Shown: piece by piece, positions 33,900 to 42,694 of the stretch
Numbering within the stretch: position 1 is the first letter of the stretch
How the letters are laid out: each line of letters opens with the position of its first letter
Assembly (NCBI GenBank): GCA_040756905.1
Contig: JBFLYD010000068.1
Span: 1-51,755, forward strand
Direction of reading: 5' to 3'
From: Acidobacteriota bacterium
GTDB lineage: Bacteria; Acidobacteriota; Aminicenantia; JBFLYD01
Length of the DNA: 51,755 bases
Translations under genes and position numbers: made by a program
Notes under the pieces: model-generated
The model's database searches: none
What the model saw: only the letters and a program-made list of their open reading frames with translations
What the model was told of the DNA's origin: nothing

Positions 33900-35039
33900 A
33901 TGAAAATTGAATTTACCGAAGAACAGGAGCTTTTAAAAGAGATGGTACACGAATTTGTGGAAAAAGAGATGAGGCCAAATGTTAAAGAGTTTGAGGAGAA
34001 AGGGCTGTTTCCTGAAGAAATATTTAAAAAATTAGCAGGTCTCGGCATCATGGGAATGTCAGTTCCATCTGAATATGGAGGAAGTAATTTAGACCTTGTT
34101 TCTTCATGTATTGTTTACGAGGAAATATCGAGGGTATGTCCTTCAACTTCCATTACTTTGTCAGTTCACAATTGTGCCTTTTGTTATCCAATAGCTAAAT
34201 TTGGGAGTGAAGCCCAGAAAAGAAGATATTTAGTACCAGCTGGAAGAGGAGATTTTATTGGAGCTTTTTCTCTTACTGAACCTGGTGCCGGCTCTGATGC
34301 TCAGGGTATTCAAACAAAGGCGGAGAGAAAAGGAAATTTATACATTCTAAACGGAACAAAGAACTGGATAACATCAAGTTCTATAGCAGGAGCATTCATT
34401 GTAATGGCTAAAACATCTCCAATCGCTGGCTCAAAATCCATTAGCGCTTTTATAATTGATAAAGATTCGCCTGGTCTTAAATTAGCTAAAATTGAAGATA
34501 AGATGGGCATCAGGTCTTCCAAGACCGGAGAATTATTTCTTGAAGATTGCATTGTCCCTGAATCAAACCTTTTAGGAGAAGAGGGAATAGGATTAAAAAT
34601 TGCCTTTACTGCCCTTGATGCCTCAAGAATAGGGGTTGCTGCCCAGGCAGTAGGAATAGCCCAGAGTGCCATGGAGGAGGCAATCAAATACTCAAAAGAG
34701 AGAAAAGCATTCGGTAAATCAATTTCAGAGTTCCAGGCTATACAGTTTATGATTTCAGAAATGGCAACTCAAATAGAAGCTGCAAGACTTTTAACTTACA
34801 GAGCAGCTTATCTAAAAGATCAAGGAAAGCAGTACACAAAAGAAGCCTCTATGGCAAAACTCTACGCTTCTGAAATTGCAAATAGGGTGGTCTATAATGC
34901 TCTTCAGATTCATGGAGCCTATGGATATTCAAAGGAATATTTGATAGAAAAACTTTTCAGAGATGCGAGAGTAACCACAATATATGAAGGAACCTCTGAA
35001 ATTCAGAGAATCGTAATTGCAAGAAGACTGCTTCAATAA
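33900..35039 (+). CDS. Acyl-CoA dehydrogenase
   Basis: A 379-residue flavoenzyme of standard length. The family signatures are GAFSLTEPGAGSDAQ (residues about 120-134) and the C-terminal IYEGTSEIQRIVIARRLL with the catalytic glutamate in YEGTSE, the position used by short-chain acyl-CoA dehydrogenases. It oxidises short- or branched-chain acyl-CoA and passes electrons to an electron-transfer flavoprotein. No ETF or other beta-oxidation gene is adjacent. It is the last gene of the plus-strand block and ends 196 bases before the second redox island. Confidence 0.95.
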   Translation: MKIEFTEEQELLKEMVHEFVEKEMRPNVKEFEEKGLFPEEIFKKLAGLGIMGMSVPSEYGGSNLDLVSSCIVYEEISRVCPSTSITLSVHNCAFCYPIAKFGSEAQKRRYLVPAGRGDFIGAFSLTEPGAGSDAQGIQTKAERKGNLYILNGTKNWITSSSIAGAFIVMAKTSPIAGSKSISAFIIDKDSPGLKLAKIEDKMGIRSSKTGELFLEDCIVPESNLLGEEGIGLKIAFTALDASRIGVAAQAVGIAQSAMEEAIKYSKERKAFGKSISEFQAIQFMISEMATQIEAARLLTYRAAYLKDQGKQYTKEASMAKLYASEIANRVVYNALQIHGAYGYSKEYLIEKLFRDARVTTIYEGTSEIQRIVIARRLLQ

Positions 35040-35206
35040 GCAATGGACAGTAAGCAGTAAAAAACATTATCTATTACCATTTATCATATTTTTTTCATTA
35101 TAATTCTGAAGTGATTATTCATAGAGAAGAGAATGAAAGCTATACAAAAATCTATATATCAATTTCTCGAATAAGGCATATCAGGAAAAGATAGAGACAT
35201 AGAAAG

Positions 35207-35223
35207 ATGGCATAATAATTGCT
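35207..35223 (+). promoter_or_regulatory. Sigma-54-type promoter directly at the start of the haem-motif kinase gene
   Basis: ATGGCATAATAATTGCT fits TGGCA-N6-TTGCT, with GG at 35209-35210 and GC at 35221-35222 in the correct 12-base offset. The predicted transcription start (about 35234) is only 1-2 bases before the annotated ATG at 35236. The mRNA would therefore be leaderless, or translation would start further in. A chance match is possible, but the motif is as good as those before the two cytochrome-porin genes. Confidence 0.5.
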
Positions 35224-35235
35224 TATAAATCAAGG

Positions 35236-36717
35236 ATGAAGAAAAAATTGTTTTTAACCTTGAAATTTAAAATTTCTATTATTGTATTGTTGACTTTAAT
35301 AATAAGCATTGGGATTTTGAATTACTATGACCTTAAATACCGTTCTATTTTGGAAGATTCTGTGTCAAAGGAGAACATAAGTATTTTAAGTTCATCCATT
35401 GAAAATGTTCTTACAGCTCCTATGGTAGAAGGGAAAATAGAGCTGGTTCAAAAGATCATAACGAACATATCTATAAAAAATGAAATTGTAAATTTTAAGA
35501 TCGTTTCTGATGTAGGAAAAATAGTGTCCTCTTCTGTAAAGGAAGAAATTGGGAAGAAAGTCGAAATGGAAATTAAAGAAGCTATTGGTGAGATTTTAAA
35601 AAGCAACAAAAAAGAACCATATTTTAAAAAAGAAAAAACAAGCTTTTTCTATGTTAAGTCAATAACGAATAATCATAGATGTTACTCCTGCCATAATCCT
35701 GAAAAGAAAATTAACGGATTTTTATACATAAAATTTAACTTTAATAGAATTAAAAAAATAACAGAAGAAGACACAGAAAGAATGGTATTGATTTCATTAG
35801 TTATCTTAATTTTGACATTTTTATTTTTAAGGATAGCCTTCAAAAAATACATAAATAATCCAATTGTCTCAATTTTAAAGTATATGAGAGAAATCGAAAA
35901 GGGGAATTTCAAAGTTAGAGCCAATTTCAGAGGAAATGATGAAATTTCTCAGTTGGGAGAGAAGTTCAACCATATGGCAGAAAGGGTTGAAGAGATTTAT
36001 GCCGAAAAAGAAAGAATTCACAGTGAAGAGATGAGATATGCAGAACATCTTGCATCCCTTGGAGAACTCGGAGCAGGATTGGCTCATGAGATAAAAAACC
36101 CCCTTACAGGTATAAAAGGAGCTCTTGAGACTATAATTGAGGAGAACCCTAAGAAAGAGAATTTAAGGGATATACTTAATGCAGTTCTTTCTCAAATTGA
36201 CAGGATAAATGAAGTTATCAAGGAGTTCTTGATTTACGCTAAACCAAAGCAGCCTCAGCTTGTTATGTCAAACATGTGCAGAATAGTTAAAAATGCTATA
36301 AAAATAGTTGAGTTTTATTATTTCAACAAAAAGATTGAATTCAATTCTCTGTGTCCTGTTAACCTTCCAAATCAATACCTTGATGAAGATCAAGTTCAAC
36401 AGGTACTGGTAAATCTGTTAATGAATAGCATTGAATCAATAGAGAATGAGGGGAAGATATCCTTAATTCTGAATGTATTAAATAAAAAAGGTATTGAAAT
36501 AAAGATTATTGATAATGGAAGAGGAATTCCAAAAGAGAATATGCCGTTAGTTTTCAAGCCTTTTTTTACAACAAAACCAAGAGGTACAGGTCTTGGACTT
36601 TCTGTATGTAAGAGAATTATTGAGAACCATAAAGGTCGAATAAGTATTGAGAGTGAAGAAGGTCAAGGCACAATTGTTTCAATTTTTTTTCCTTTTATTA
36701 AAAATTTGGAAATATAA
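35236..36717 (+). CDS. Sensor histidine kinase with a c-type haem motif in its periplasmic sensor domain
   Basis: Membrane helices at about 12-30 and 184-200 enclose a periplasmic domain of about 150 residues that carries CYSCH (149-153), a c-type haem attachment site. A HAMP linker (about 203-255) leads to the kinase core: GELGAGLAHEIKNPLTG with H284, N-box NLLMNSIESI, DNGRGIP, and FFTTKPRGTGLGLSVC. The layout resembles kinases whose sensor haem reports redox state or small gases. The partner regulator starts 4 bases after its stop. A sigma-54 promoter match abuts the start codon, suggesting autoregulation by that partner. Confidence 0.9.
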   Translation: MKKKLFLTLKFKISIIVLLTLIISIGILNYYDLKYRSILEDSVSKENISILSSSIENVLTAPMVEGKIELVQKIITNISIKNEIVNFKIVSDVGKIVSSSVKEEIGKKVEMEIKEAIGEILKSNKKEPYFKKEKTSFFYVKSITNNHRCYSCHNPEKKINGFLYIKFNFNRIKKITEEDTERMVLISLVILILTFLFLRIAFKKYINNPIVSILKYMREIEKGNFKVRANFRGNDEISQLGEKFNHMAERVEEIYAEKERIHSEEMRYAEHLASLGELGAGLAHEIKNPLTGIKGALETIIEENPKKENLRDILNAVLSQIDRINEVIKEFLIYAKPKQPQLVMSNMCRIVKNAIKIVEFYYFNKKIEFNSLCPVNLPNQYLDEDQVQQVLVNLLMNSIESIENEGKISLILNVLNKKGIEIKIIDNGRGIPKENMPLVFKPFFTTKPRGTGLGLSVCKRIIENHKGRISIESEEGQGTIVSIFFPFIKNLEI

Positions 36718-36721
36718 AATT

Positions 36722-38119
36722 ATGAAGAAAGCCCGGATTCTGATAGTAGATGATGAATATTTAATAAGGTGGAATCTGAAAAAGAAATTAGAAAAATGGG
36801 GATATATCCCATTCGAAGCATCAACAGGAAAAAGTGCTATTGAAGAAACTCAGAGAATAAATCCTAATTTAGTCATTCTTGACTTAATTCTTCCTGATTT
36901 GAAAGGGACAGATGTTTTGAAAGAAATTAAAAAAATAAATCCGAACATTTCTGTTATTGTTATAACAGCATACGGAACGATTGAAGATGCAGTTTTTTCA
37001 ATCAAAGAAGGAGCTTTTGATTTTATAACAAAACCAATAAATTATGAGGTTTTAGAAAATCTTGTTAAAAATTCCCTTGAAGCTCACTTTCTTAAAGAAG
37101 AAATAATTTTTTATAAGGAGAAAGAGAAAGAAGAAGCATTGACTGACAAAATTGTTGGCGACTCTTTCAGGATAAAAGAAGCATTAGATCTCGCATTGAA
37201 AGTAGCCAGAAGTGAAGCATCTACAGTATTACTTTTAGGAGAAAGTGGAACGGGCAAAGAATTATTTGCAAAATTTATTCATTATAATTCGAAAAGAAGC
37301 TATGGCCCTTTTATCCCTATAAATTGTTCAACTTTGCCTGAAAATCTTCTGGAAAGTGAATTATTTGGCTATGAAAAAGGTGCTTTTACTGATGCCAAAG
37401 CTCAAAAGAAAGGATTGTTTGAAGTGGCTGACGGAGGAACAATTTTTCTTGATGAGATAGGAGATATGAAGCCAGCTCTTCAGGTAAAATTATTGAGAGT
37501 TCTTGAAGATAATTATTTTAGAAGAATAGGGGGAATTCATGAAATATATGTTGATGTGAGGGTAATAGCAGCTTCCAATCATGAATTGGAGAAAGATGTA
37601 GAAAAAGGGGATTTCAGGAAAGATTTATTTTATCGATTGAATCTATTTCCCATTAAATTACCTCCTCTCAGGGAAAGAAAAGAAGATATTCTTCCCCTTG
37701 CAAATCATTTTATAAATATATTGAATCAAAAACTTAAAAAGAATATAAAATCAATAGAAACAAACGCTAAAAAGATACTTTTGGAGTATGACTGGCCAGG
37801 AAATGTAAGAGAATTAAAAAATGCTGTTGAAAGAGCCATGATTCTGGAAGATGATTCTATTCTCCATTCTGAGAATTTACCCATTAAGATTAAAGAAAAG
37901 AATGAATTAAATCCTGATATTCTATTTGAAATCCCTGAATGTGGTGCATCTCTTGAAAATATTGAAAAGAGTTTAATAATCAAGGCCTTACAGAAAAGTA
38001 AAGGGAATCAGAAAAAAGCAGCTGAATTGTTGAGTATTGGTAGAGATGCTATCAGGTATAAAATAAAAAAGTATAAAATAAATGTAAAAGATTTTAAAAG
38101 TAGTCATATAACCCATTAG
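36722..38119 (+). CDS. NtrC-family sigma-54-dependent response regulator (partner of the haem-motif kinase)
   Basis: The 465-residue product has a receiver domain with D10/D11, phospho-acceptor D54 (ILDLILPDLKG) and K in ITKPI. An AAA+ domain follows with Walker A GESGTGKE, the sigma-54 contact loop GAFTDA and Walker B IFLDEIGDM. A Fis-type helix-turn-helix ends the protein (QKKAAELLSIGRDAIRYKIKKY). ATG 36722 is preferred because the receiver domain starts there; the longer frame from 36647 overlaps the kinase gene by about 70 bases. Its likely targets are the sigma-54 promoters at 38356 (cytochrome-porin) and 35207 (its own operon). Confidence 0.94.
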   Translation: MKKARILIVDDEYLIRWNLKKKLEKWGYIPFEASTGKSAIEETQRINPNLVILDLILPDLKGTDVLKEIKKINPNISVIVITAYGTIEDAVFSIKEGAFDFITKPINYEVLENLVKNSLEAHFLKEEIIFYKEKEKEEALTDKIVGDSFRIKEALDLALKVARSEASTVLLLGESGTGKELFAKFIHYNSKRSYGPFIPINCSTLPENLLESELFGYEKGAFTDAKAQKKGLFEVADGGTIFLDEIGDMKPALQVKLLRVLEDNYFRRIGGIHEIYVDVRVIAASNHELEKDVEKGDFRKDLFYRLNLFPIKLPPLRERKEDILPLANHFINILNQKLKKNIKSIETNAKKILLEYDWPGNVRELKNAVERAMILEDDSILHSENLPIKIKEKNELNPDILFEIPECGASLENIEKSLIIKALQKSKGNQKKAAELLSIGRDAIRYKIKKYKINVKDFKSSHITH

Positions 38120-38355
38120 AATAGTCAAATAAACCACATATTAATAAATTAATTAGCATATCCTTAAACCTGAGAATATCTTCTTTCTGAAAAAGAATTT
38201 TTTTCTTAAAATTAAGAAAATAATCTTAAATTTGTTTAATAAGTTAAAAATCTAATAAACATTGAATGGGGTTTGCTTATGTTTTTATGAATATGAAAAA
38301 GAGAAAATAAAACCTTTTAAATAAAGAAATTGATCATATTTTATTTACTCTTGAT

Positions 38356-38372
38356 TTGGCATTAGAATTGCT
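38356..38372 (+). promoter_or_regulatory. Sigma-54 (-24/-12) promoter of the second cytochrome-porin gene
   Basis: TTGGCATTAGAATTGCT matches YTGGCACGRNNNTTGCW almost throughout, with GG at 38358-38359 and GC at 38370-38371. Predicted transcription start is near 38383, about 40 bases before the start codon, with AAAGGAGG in between. Of the 304 gene-free bases here the rest is AT-rich; a palindrome TTTTCTTAAAATTAAGAAAA lies near 38198-38218, upstream of the promoter, and could be a terminator of the regulator operon or an activator site. Confidence 0.78.
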
Positions 38373-38423
38373 ACTAAAATATATATGTTTTACACAATAT
38401 TTTTTTAAAGGAGGATGAGCTAT

Positions 38424-39647
38424 ATGAGTAAAGTTTATTTACGTAGAGTTATGTTTATTCCAGCTGTTATTCTAATATTCGGGTTTCTTGGTAATTCATA
38501 TTTATTTCCACTTTCCCAGTGGACAAGGAAATATGGTGTAAGTTGTAATACTTGCCATTCTGTGTTTCCAAGGTTGAATTATTTTGGGGAAAAATTTATG
38601 CGTAATGGATATCAAATGCCAGAAACTCAAGATGGGGATGAGGTAGGTAAAAAAGCAATTGGAAACAAGCTTACAATTGGAGAGGTAGGGGATTTTGTTG
38701 GTGTCAGGCTGAACTTATCTTTAGTAGAAATTAAAACACACAGTCTTAATAAAAATGGGAAAATGGTTACTTCTTATGATTTTGGAAAACCTTCATGGGT
38801 TCAGATCTTCCCTGGCGGAACTATTTTTAAGAATGTCTCAACATTTGCAGAAATTGAATTCCAGGCGGATAAGATAGAGGTTCATTGGTTGAAGGTTGGT
38901 TTACATAATCTATTTGGAACAAGCCTTTTCAACATTAGGTTTGGGCAACTCGCTCCTACCGAGTGGCATGCTGCTTCAGGCAGATTAAGAATGATTCCAC
39001 CAGCAGAAGCATGGCGTAGTGTTAAATCTTCTGGAGGTAAAGGCGAAGATTCTGTAGACATTGGCGGTGGTAAACCATCGTTAAGTATTTATGGATATAA
39101 GGTTCCATTTCTTTTTGAGGTTGGAGTTCAAGGTGGGGCAAAGGTAACAGATGTTAATGATTTCAAAAATTACTGGGGAGTAGTTCGACTCGAAATGCCC
39201 TCAGGAATGTTGGAAGGGAGTTCAATATCACTTTTTGCCTTCAAAGGAGTTGATACAAAGGATACAGCTACATCGCAGAAGAGAAATAATTTTACAAGGA
39301 TTTCCCCGGCATTCAATATAAGAACAGGAGCATTTGATGCAATTTTTGCATATGTAAATGGTAAAGATGATAACTGGTACCTTACATCGACAAAACCAAC
39401 AGAGGTAGCCCATAAAGGCATTTTAGCTCAATGTGGATATCTCCATAATAATATCTATTATCATATTCGATATGATTCTACTGATTATGATGATCCGAAA
39501 ATAACAGATTATAAGAAGATAACCCCTTCGCTCTGGTATGTGGCAAGAGATAATTGGAAGATTGGTTTTATGGCACGATTCGATTTGACGAGTCCAAAAA
39601 CCGGTAAAGTCAATGAATATCTGATAATCATGCGCAGTATGTTTTAA
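38424..39647 (+). CDS. Cyc2-like fused monohaem cytochrome c / outer-membrane porin (copy 2)
   Basis: The product has about 407 residues. A signal peptide (about 1-28) precedes WTRKYGVSCNTCH (haem site C41-H45) and PRLNYFGEKFMRNGYQMP, the same N-terminal block as in copy 1. The remainder is beta-strand-rich and ends in phenylalanine (RSMF), as outer-membrane barrels do. The ATG at 38424 is chosen because AAAGGAGG lies 8 bases upstream; the ATG at 38415 touches the ribosome-binding site. Identity with copy 1 beyond the haem region looks low, so these are diverged paralogues rather than a recent duplication. It follows its own sigma-54 promoter and regulator pair. Confidence 0.75.
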   Translation: MSKVYLRRVMFIPAVILIFGFLGNSYLFPLSQWTRKYGVSCNTCHSVFPRLNYFGEKFMRNGYQMPETQDGDEVGKKAIGNKLTIGEVGDFVGVRLNLSLVEIKTHSLNKNGKMVTSYDFGKPSWVQIFPGGTIFKNVSTFAEIEFQADKIEVHWLKVGLHNLFGTSLFNIRFGQLAPTEWHAASGRLRMIPPAEAWRSVKSSGGKGEDSVDIGGGKPSLSIYGYKVPFLFEVGVQGGAKVTDVNDFKNYWGVVRLEMPSGMLEGSSISLFAFKGVDTKDTATSQKRNNFTRISPAFNIRTGAFDAIFAYVNGKDDNWYLTSTKPTEVAHKGILAQCGYLHNNIYYHIRYDSTDYDDPKITDYKKITPSLWYVARDNWKIGFMARFDLTSPKTGKVNEYLIIMRSMF

Positions 39648-39660
39648 AAAAAGAATTTAG

Positions 39661-39691
39661 GGGTATAATATATTATTATACCCTCTTTTTT
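39661..39691 (+). terminator. Rho-independent terminator after the second cytochrome-porin gene
   Basis: GGGTATAATA (39661-39670) and TATTATACCC (39674-39683) form a perfect 10-bp stem with a 3-base loop, followed by TCTTTTTT. It lies between the cytochrome-porin and tetrahaem cytochrome genes, so expression of the second gene would need read-through or its own promoter. Confidence 0.82.
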
Positions 39692-39729
39692 AAAATATTT
39701 TAATAAATTAATTTTAGAAGAAGGAGAAA

Positions 39730-40257
39730 ATGAAAACTTCAATTATATTTTTATTTATTATTTTCATCTTTGTTTTTCTGGGTTATTCATTCCCAAACAG
39801 TGAAACAGAAGCAACTTATTTAGGTATTGCAAAATGCAAACCCTGTCATATTCAAATTTATAATTCATGGGTCAAAACTCCTCATGCAAAAGCTTATAAA
39901 TCTCTAAAAGATAAAGCAAAAGTAAACAATTTTTTAAAGAGTCATAATGTAAGCAGCTTAATTCCGGAAGAAGCTCCTAAATCTCCTGATTGTGTTAGGT
40001 GTCATACGACAGGGTTTGAGTTAAATGGAGGGTTTAATTTGTCAAAGTCAAATGATAATTTAATTAATATTACATGTGAAAGCTGCCACGGCCCTGGTTC
40101 ATCTCATTACTCGGCAAAAAGAGACGAAAAAGCTAAATTTATAGTTGGAAAACCGGATGAGAAGGTATGTTTGACGTGCCATACAAAAGAAATGTCACCA
40201 GGTTTTATTTACGATGAATATGTGAAAAAAGGAGTTCATGAAATAGTTAAAAGATAA
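39730..40257 (+). CDS. Tetrahaem c-type cytochrome (cytochrome c554-like)
   Basis: A 175-residue exported protein with a signal peptide (about 1-20) and four haem sites: CKPCH (36-40), CVRCH (88-92), CESCH (116-120) and CLTCH (147-151). The stretch YLGIAKCKPCH...SWVKTPHAKAY followed by CESCHGPGSSHY is typical of the cytochrome c554 family, where histidines such as the one after SWxxTPH act as distal ligands. It would carry electrons in the periplasm, possibly for the neighbouring outer-membrane cytochrome-porin. AGAAGGAG lies before the ATG. It converges on ispG with 12 bases between the stop codons. Confidence 0.88.
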   Translation: MKTSIIFLFIIFIFVFLGYSFPNSETEATYLGIAKCKPCHIQIYNSWVKTPHAKAYKSLKDKAKVNNFLKSHNVSSLIPEEAPKSPDCVRCHTTGFELNGGFNLSKSNDNLINITCESCHGPGSSHYSAKRDEKAKFIVGKPDEKVCLTCHTKEMSPGFIYDEYVKKGVHEIVKR

Positions 40258-40269
40258 CCCTGGTTTAAA

Positions 40270-41355
40270 TTATAATATTTTAAAGTCGATAGTTTTTTCT
40301 TTTAAATAAATATTTATTGTTTTAATTAATTCATCAATCATTTCATCTTCTTTTACTTTTTTTTGTATCTCTCCTTTCCTGTATATAAGTCCGACTCCTT
40401 TCCCGCATGCTAATCCTATCTCAGCCTCTGAAGCCTCTCCTGGACCATTAACAACACATCCCATTATTGCAAGGTGCAATGGATAATCGAGGTTTGCGAG
40501 CCTTCTTTCAATTTCTGAAACAATCGGGATAAGATTTACTTCAAGCCTGGAACATGTCGGACATGAAACAATTTCAACGCCTCTTTTCCTCAATCCCAGA
40601 CTTTTTAGTATTTCCCAGGCAACTTTTACTTCTTCTTCTGGGTTGGATGTTAACGATACTCTTATGGTGTCTCCGATTCCTTCATAGAGAAGAATTCCGA
40701 TCCCAATAGAGGATTTTATCGTGCCAGAAAAATAAGTTCCAGCTTCAGTGATTCCTACATGAAAGGGATAATCAACTTTTTCTCCAAGTAGCCTGTATGC
40801 CTTAACTGTTCTTTCAACATCTGATGCTTTTATTGAAATTTTTATATCTCGAAAATCCATGTCCTCAAAAAATTTAATGTTATTCAAAGCGCTTTCAACC
40901 ATTGCTTCTGCGGTTGTAGCACCATATTTCTTCAGAATGTGTTTTTCCAGAGAACCTGAATTAATTCCAATTCTGATTGAAATCTCTTTATTTTTTGCTG
41001 ACTTTATTATGGTTTTTAGCTTTTCTTTATCTCCTATGTTTCCTGGATTTATTCTGAGGCAATCAGCCCCATTCTCAATAGATTCAAGCGCCAATCTATG
41101 ATTAAAATGTATATCTGCTATTACAGGAAGAGGCGATTCTTTTTTTATTTCCTTTAACGCTCTAACTGATTCTTTATCCGGTACAGAAACCCTTACTATT
41201 TCGCATCCGGCTTCTTTCAACCTGAATATCTGCGAAAGAGTCTCTTTGACATTCCTTGTATCAGTTTTTGTCATCGATTGAACAGATATTGGAGCATCTC
41301 CTCCAATGGGAACACTTCCCACATAGATTTTTCTTGTTTTTCTTCTGGTTATCAT
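40270..41355 (-). CDS. ispG: 4-hydroxy-3-methylbut-2-en-1-yl diphosphate synthase
   Basis: The 361-residue enzyme has the GcpE blocks VQSMTKTDTRN, ADIHFNHRLAL, RINPGNIG and LYEGIGDTIRVSL. The 4Fe-4S cysteines are in SCPTCSRLEVN and MGCVVNGPGEASEAEIG. It converts methylerythritol cyclodiphosphate to HMBPP, the substrate of the IspH encoded at 28.8 kb. This is the bacterial short form without the inserted domain. It is the last gene of uppS-cdsA-dxr-rseP-ispG and starts 4 bases after the rseP stop. Confidence 0.97.
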   Translation of the reverse strand: MITRRKTRKIYVGSVPIGGDAPISVQSMTKTDTRNVKETLSQIFRLKEAGCEIVRVSVPDKESVRALKEIKKESPLPVIADIHFNHRLALESIENGADCLRINPGNIGDKEKLKTIIKSAKNKEISIRIGINSGSLEKHILKKYGATTAEAMVESALNNIKFFEDMDFRDIKISIKASDVERTVKAYRLLGEKVDYPFHVGITEAGTYFSGTIKSSIGIGILLYEGIGDTIRVSLTSNPEEEVKVAWEILKSLGLRKRGVEIVSCPTCSRLEVNLIPIVSEIERRLANLDYPLHLAIMGCVVNGPGEASEAEIGLACGKGVGLIYRKGEIQKKVKEDEMIDELIKTINIYLKEKTIDFKIL

Positions 41356-41359
41356 TTAT

Positions 41360-42694
41360 TTACCAGGGAAAGATTGTTTCCCATCCTTTAGGAAATTTCT
41401 TCACAATATCATTAATAATGATAAATACCATCAGAAGAATGAGAAAGCCAAATCCAATTTGAATAACAATCTCTTTAAGTTTTAAGCTGAAATCTTTTCT
41501 TATGATACTCTCTAACGTAAGAATAAATATATGTCCTCCATCAAGGCCTGGAATCGGAATCAGATTAAAAATTCCAAGTTGAAGAGATATAAGAGCCATA
41601 AAAGAGATGAAGGAGATGAAACCTGAACGGACTGCATGGTAAGAAAAATCAGCAATCTCAAGGGGTCCACTCAGGGTTTTTATAGATATCTTTCCTGAGA
41701 ATAGCTTTCTTAATACATCAAACACAAGAAATGCCATTTTCCAGTTTTCATGAATGCTATTCCCTATGGCACTGAAAAAAGAATATCTTTTTATTGAAGT
41801 TTCAATTTCAGGATTTATCCCTATCATCCCAAAATCATCCTGTTTATAAGGAATTATTTTTATTTCTTTCAATTCCATGTTTCTTTTGACTGTAAATGTT
41901 AATTCAGTATTCGGGTTTGCCCTCACAATTTTTCTCAACCCATAGTAATTTTCGATGGGTTTTCTATTTATTTTAGTAATGAGGTCTCCTTCTTTTAATC
42001 CAGCTTTTGAAGCAGGAAATCCGGAGACAATAAATCCTATCTTAGGAGGAAGCTCCCAGTAGAATCCTGCATAACCCATTTCAAAGGGAGTCTGAGATTC
42101 AGTATTCAGGATTAAATTCATAACTTCGTAATTTCTTTTTATTTTTACCTGAAGGGATTTCTTTGGGTTTGTTGAAATAATGATTTCAACATCCTTCCAG
42201 TTATTGATTTCTTTTCCGTCGATACTGAGTATTATATCTCCTACATGGAGATTTGCTTTTTCAGCTGGCGAGCCTTCTTCTATCCAGCCAATCCTTGCCT
42301 GTTTTTCAAGATAAGCAGGAATTGAAACACCTATGAGGTTCACCAGTGTAATAAAGAAAACTGCAAGGATTATATTCATAACAGCACCCATTATAAGAAT
42401 TAGAAATCTTTCCCATCTCTTTCTTGAGAGGAATTCATCGGGAAGGCCCTGTCTTTCTTCATTTGGTTCTTCTCCTGCCATTTTTACGTAACCACCAAGA
42501 GGAATCAGGCTCACTCGATAATCTGTATTTTTCCTTCTTATTCCAAAGAGTCTTTTTCCAAAACCGAATGAAAATGTTTCTATCCTAACTCCAATTAATC
42601 TTGCCGTTATGAAATGACCAAATTCATGGAAGAAAACCATTATTCCAAGAACGACTATGAATGATAATATTCTTCCCAATATAGATTCTATCAA
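41360..42694 (-). CDS. rseP: RIP zinc metalloprotease RseP
   Basis: A 444-residue inner-membrane site-2 protease. The first helix carries FHEFGHF (zinc-binding HExxH), and the C-terminal helix carries NLIPIPGLDGGHIF. Two PDZ domains lie between (GWIEEGSPAEKANLHVGDII and GFPASKAGLKEGDLI, residues about 140-310). In model bacteria RseP cleaves anti-sigma factors such as RseA and clears signal peptides. The gene overlaps dxr by 4 bases. No sigma-E or anti-sigma gene is visible nearby. Confidence 0.96.
   Translation of the reverse strand: MIESILGRILSFIVVLGIMVFFHEFGHFITARLIGVRIETFSFGFGKRLFGIRRKNTDYRVSLIPLGGYVKMAGEEPNEERQGLPDEFLSRKRWERFLILIMGAVMNIILAVFFITLVNLIGVSIPAYLEKQARIGWIEEGSPAEKANLHVGDIILSIDGKEINNWKDVEIIISTNPKKSLQVKIKRNYEVMNLILNTESQTPFEMGYAGFYWELPPKIGFIVSGFPASKAGLKEGDLITKINRKPIENYYGLRKIVRANPNTELTFTVKRNMELKEIKIIPYKQDDFGMIGINPEIETSIKRYSFFSAIGNSIHENWKMAFLVFDVLRKLFSGKISIKTLSGPLEIADFSYHAVRSGFISFISFMALISLQLGIFNLIPIPGLDGGHIFILTLESIIRKDFSLKLKEIVIQIGFGFLILLMVFIIINDIVKKFPKGWETIFPW

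Noticed and set aside
38255-38290. Second sigma-54-like site (GAATGGGGTTTGCTTA) upstream of the second cytochrome-porin gene
   Set aside because: TTTGCT resembles a -12 element, but the GG doublet is not at the required 12-base offset; the match at 38356 is far better.
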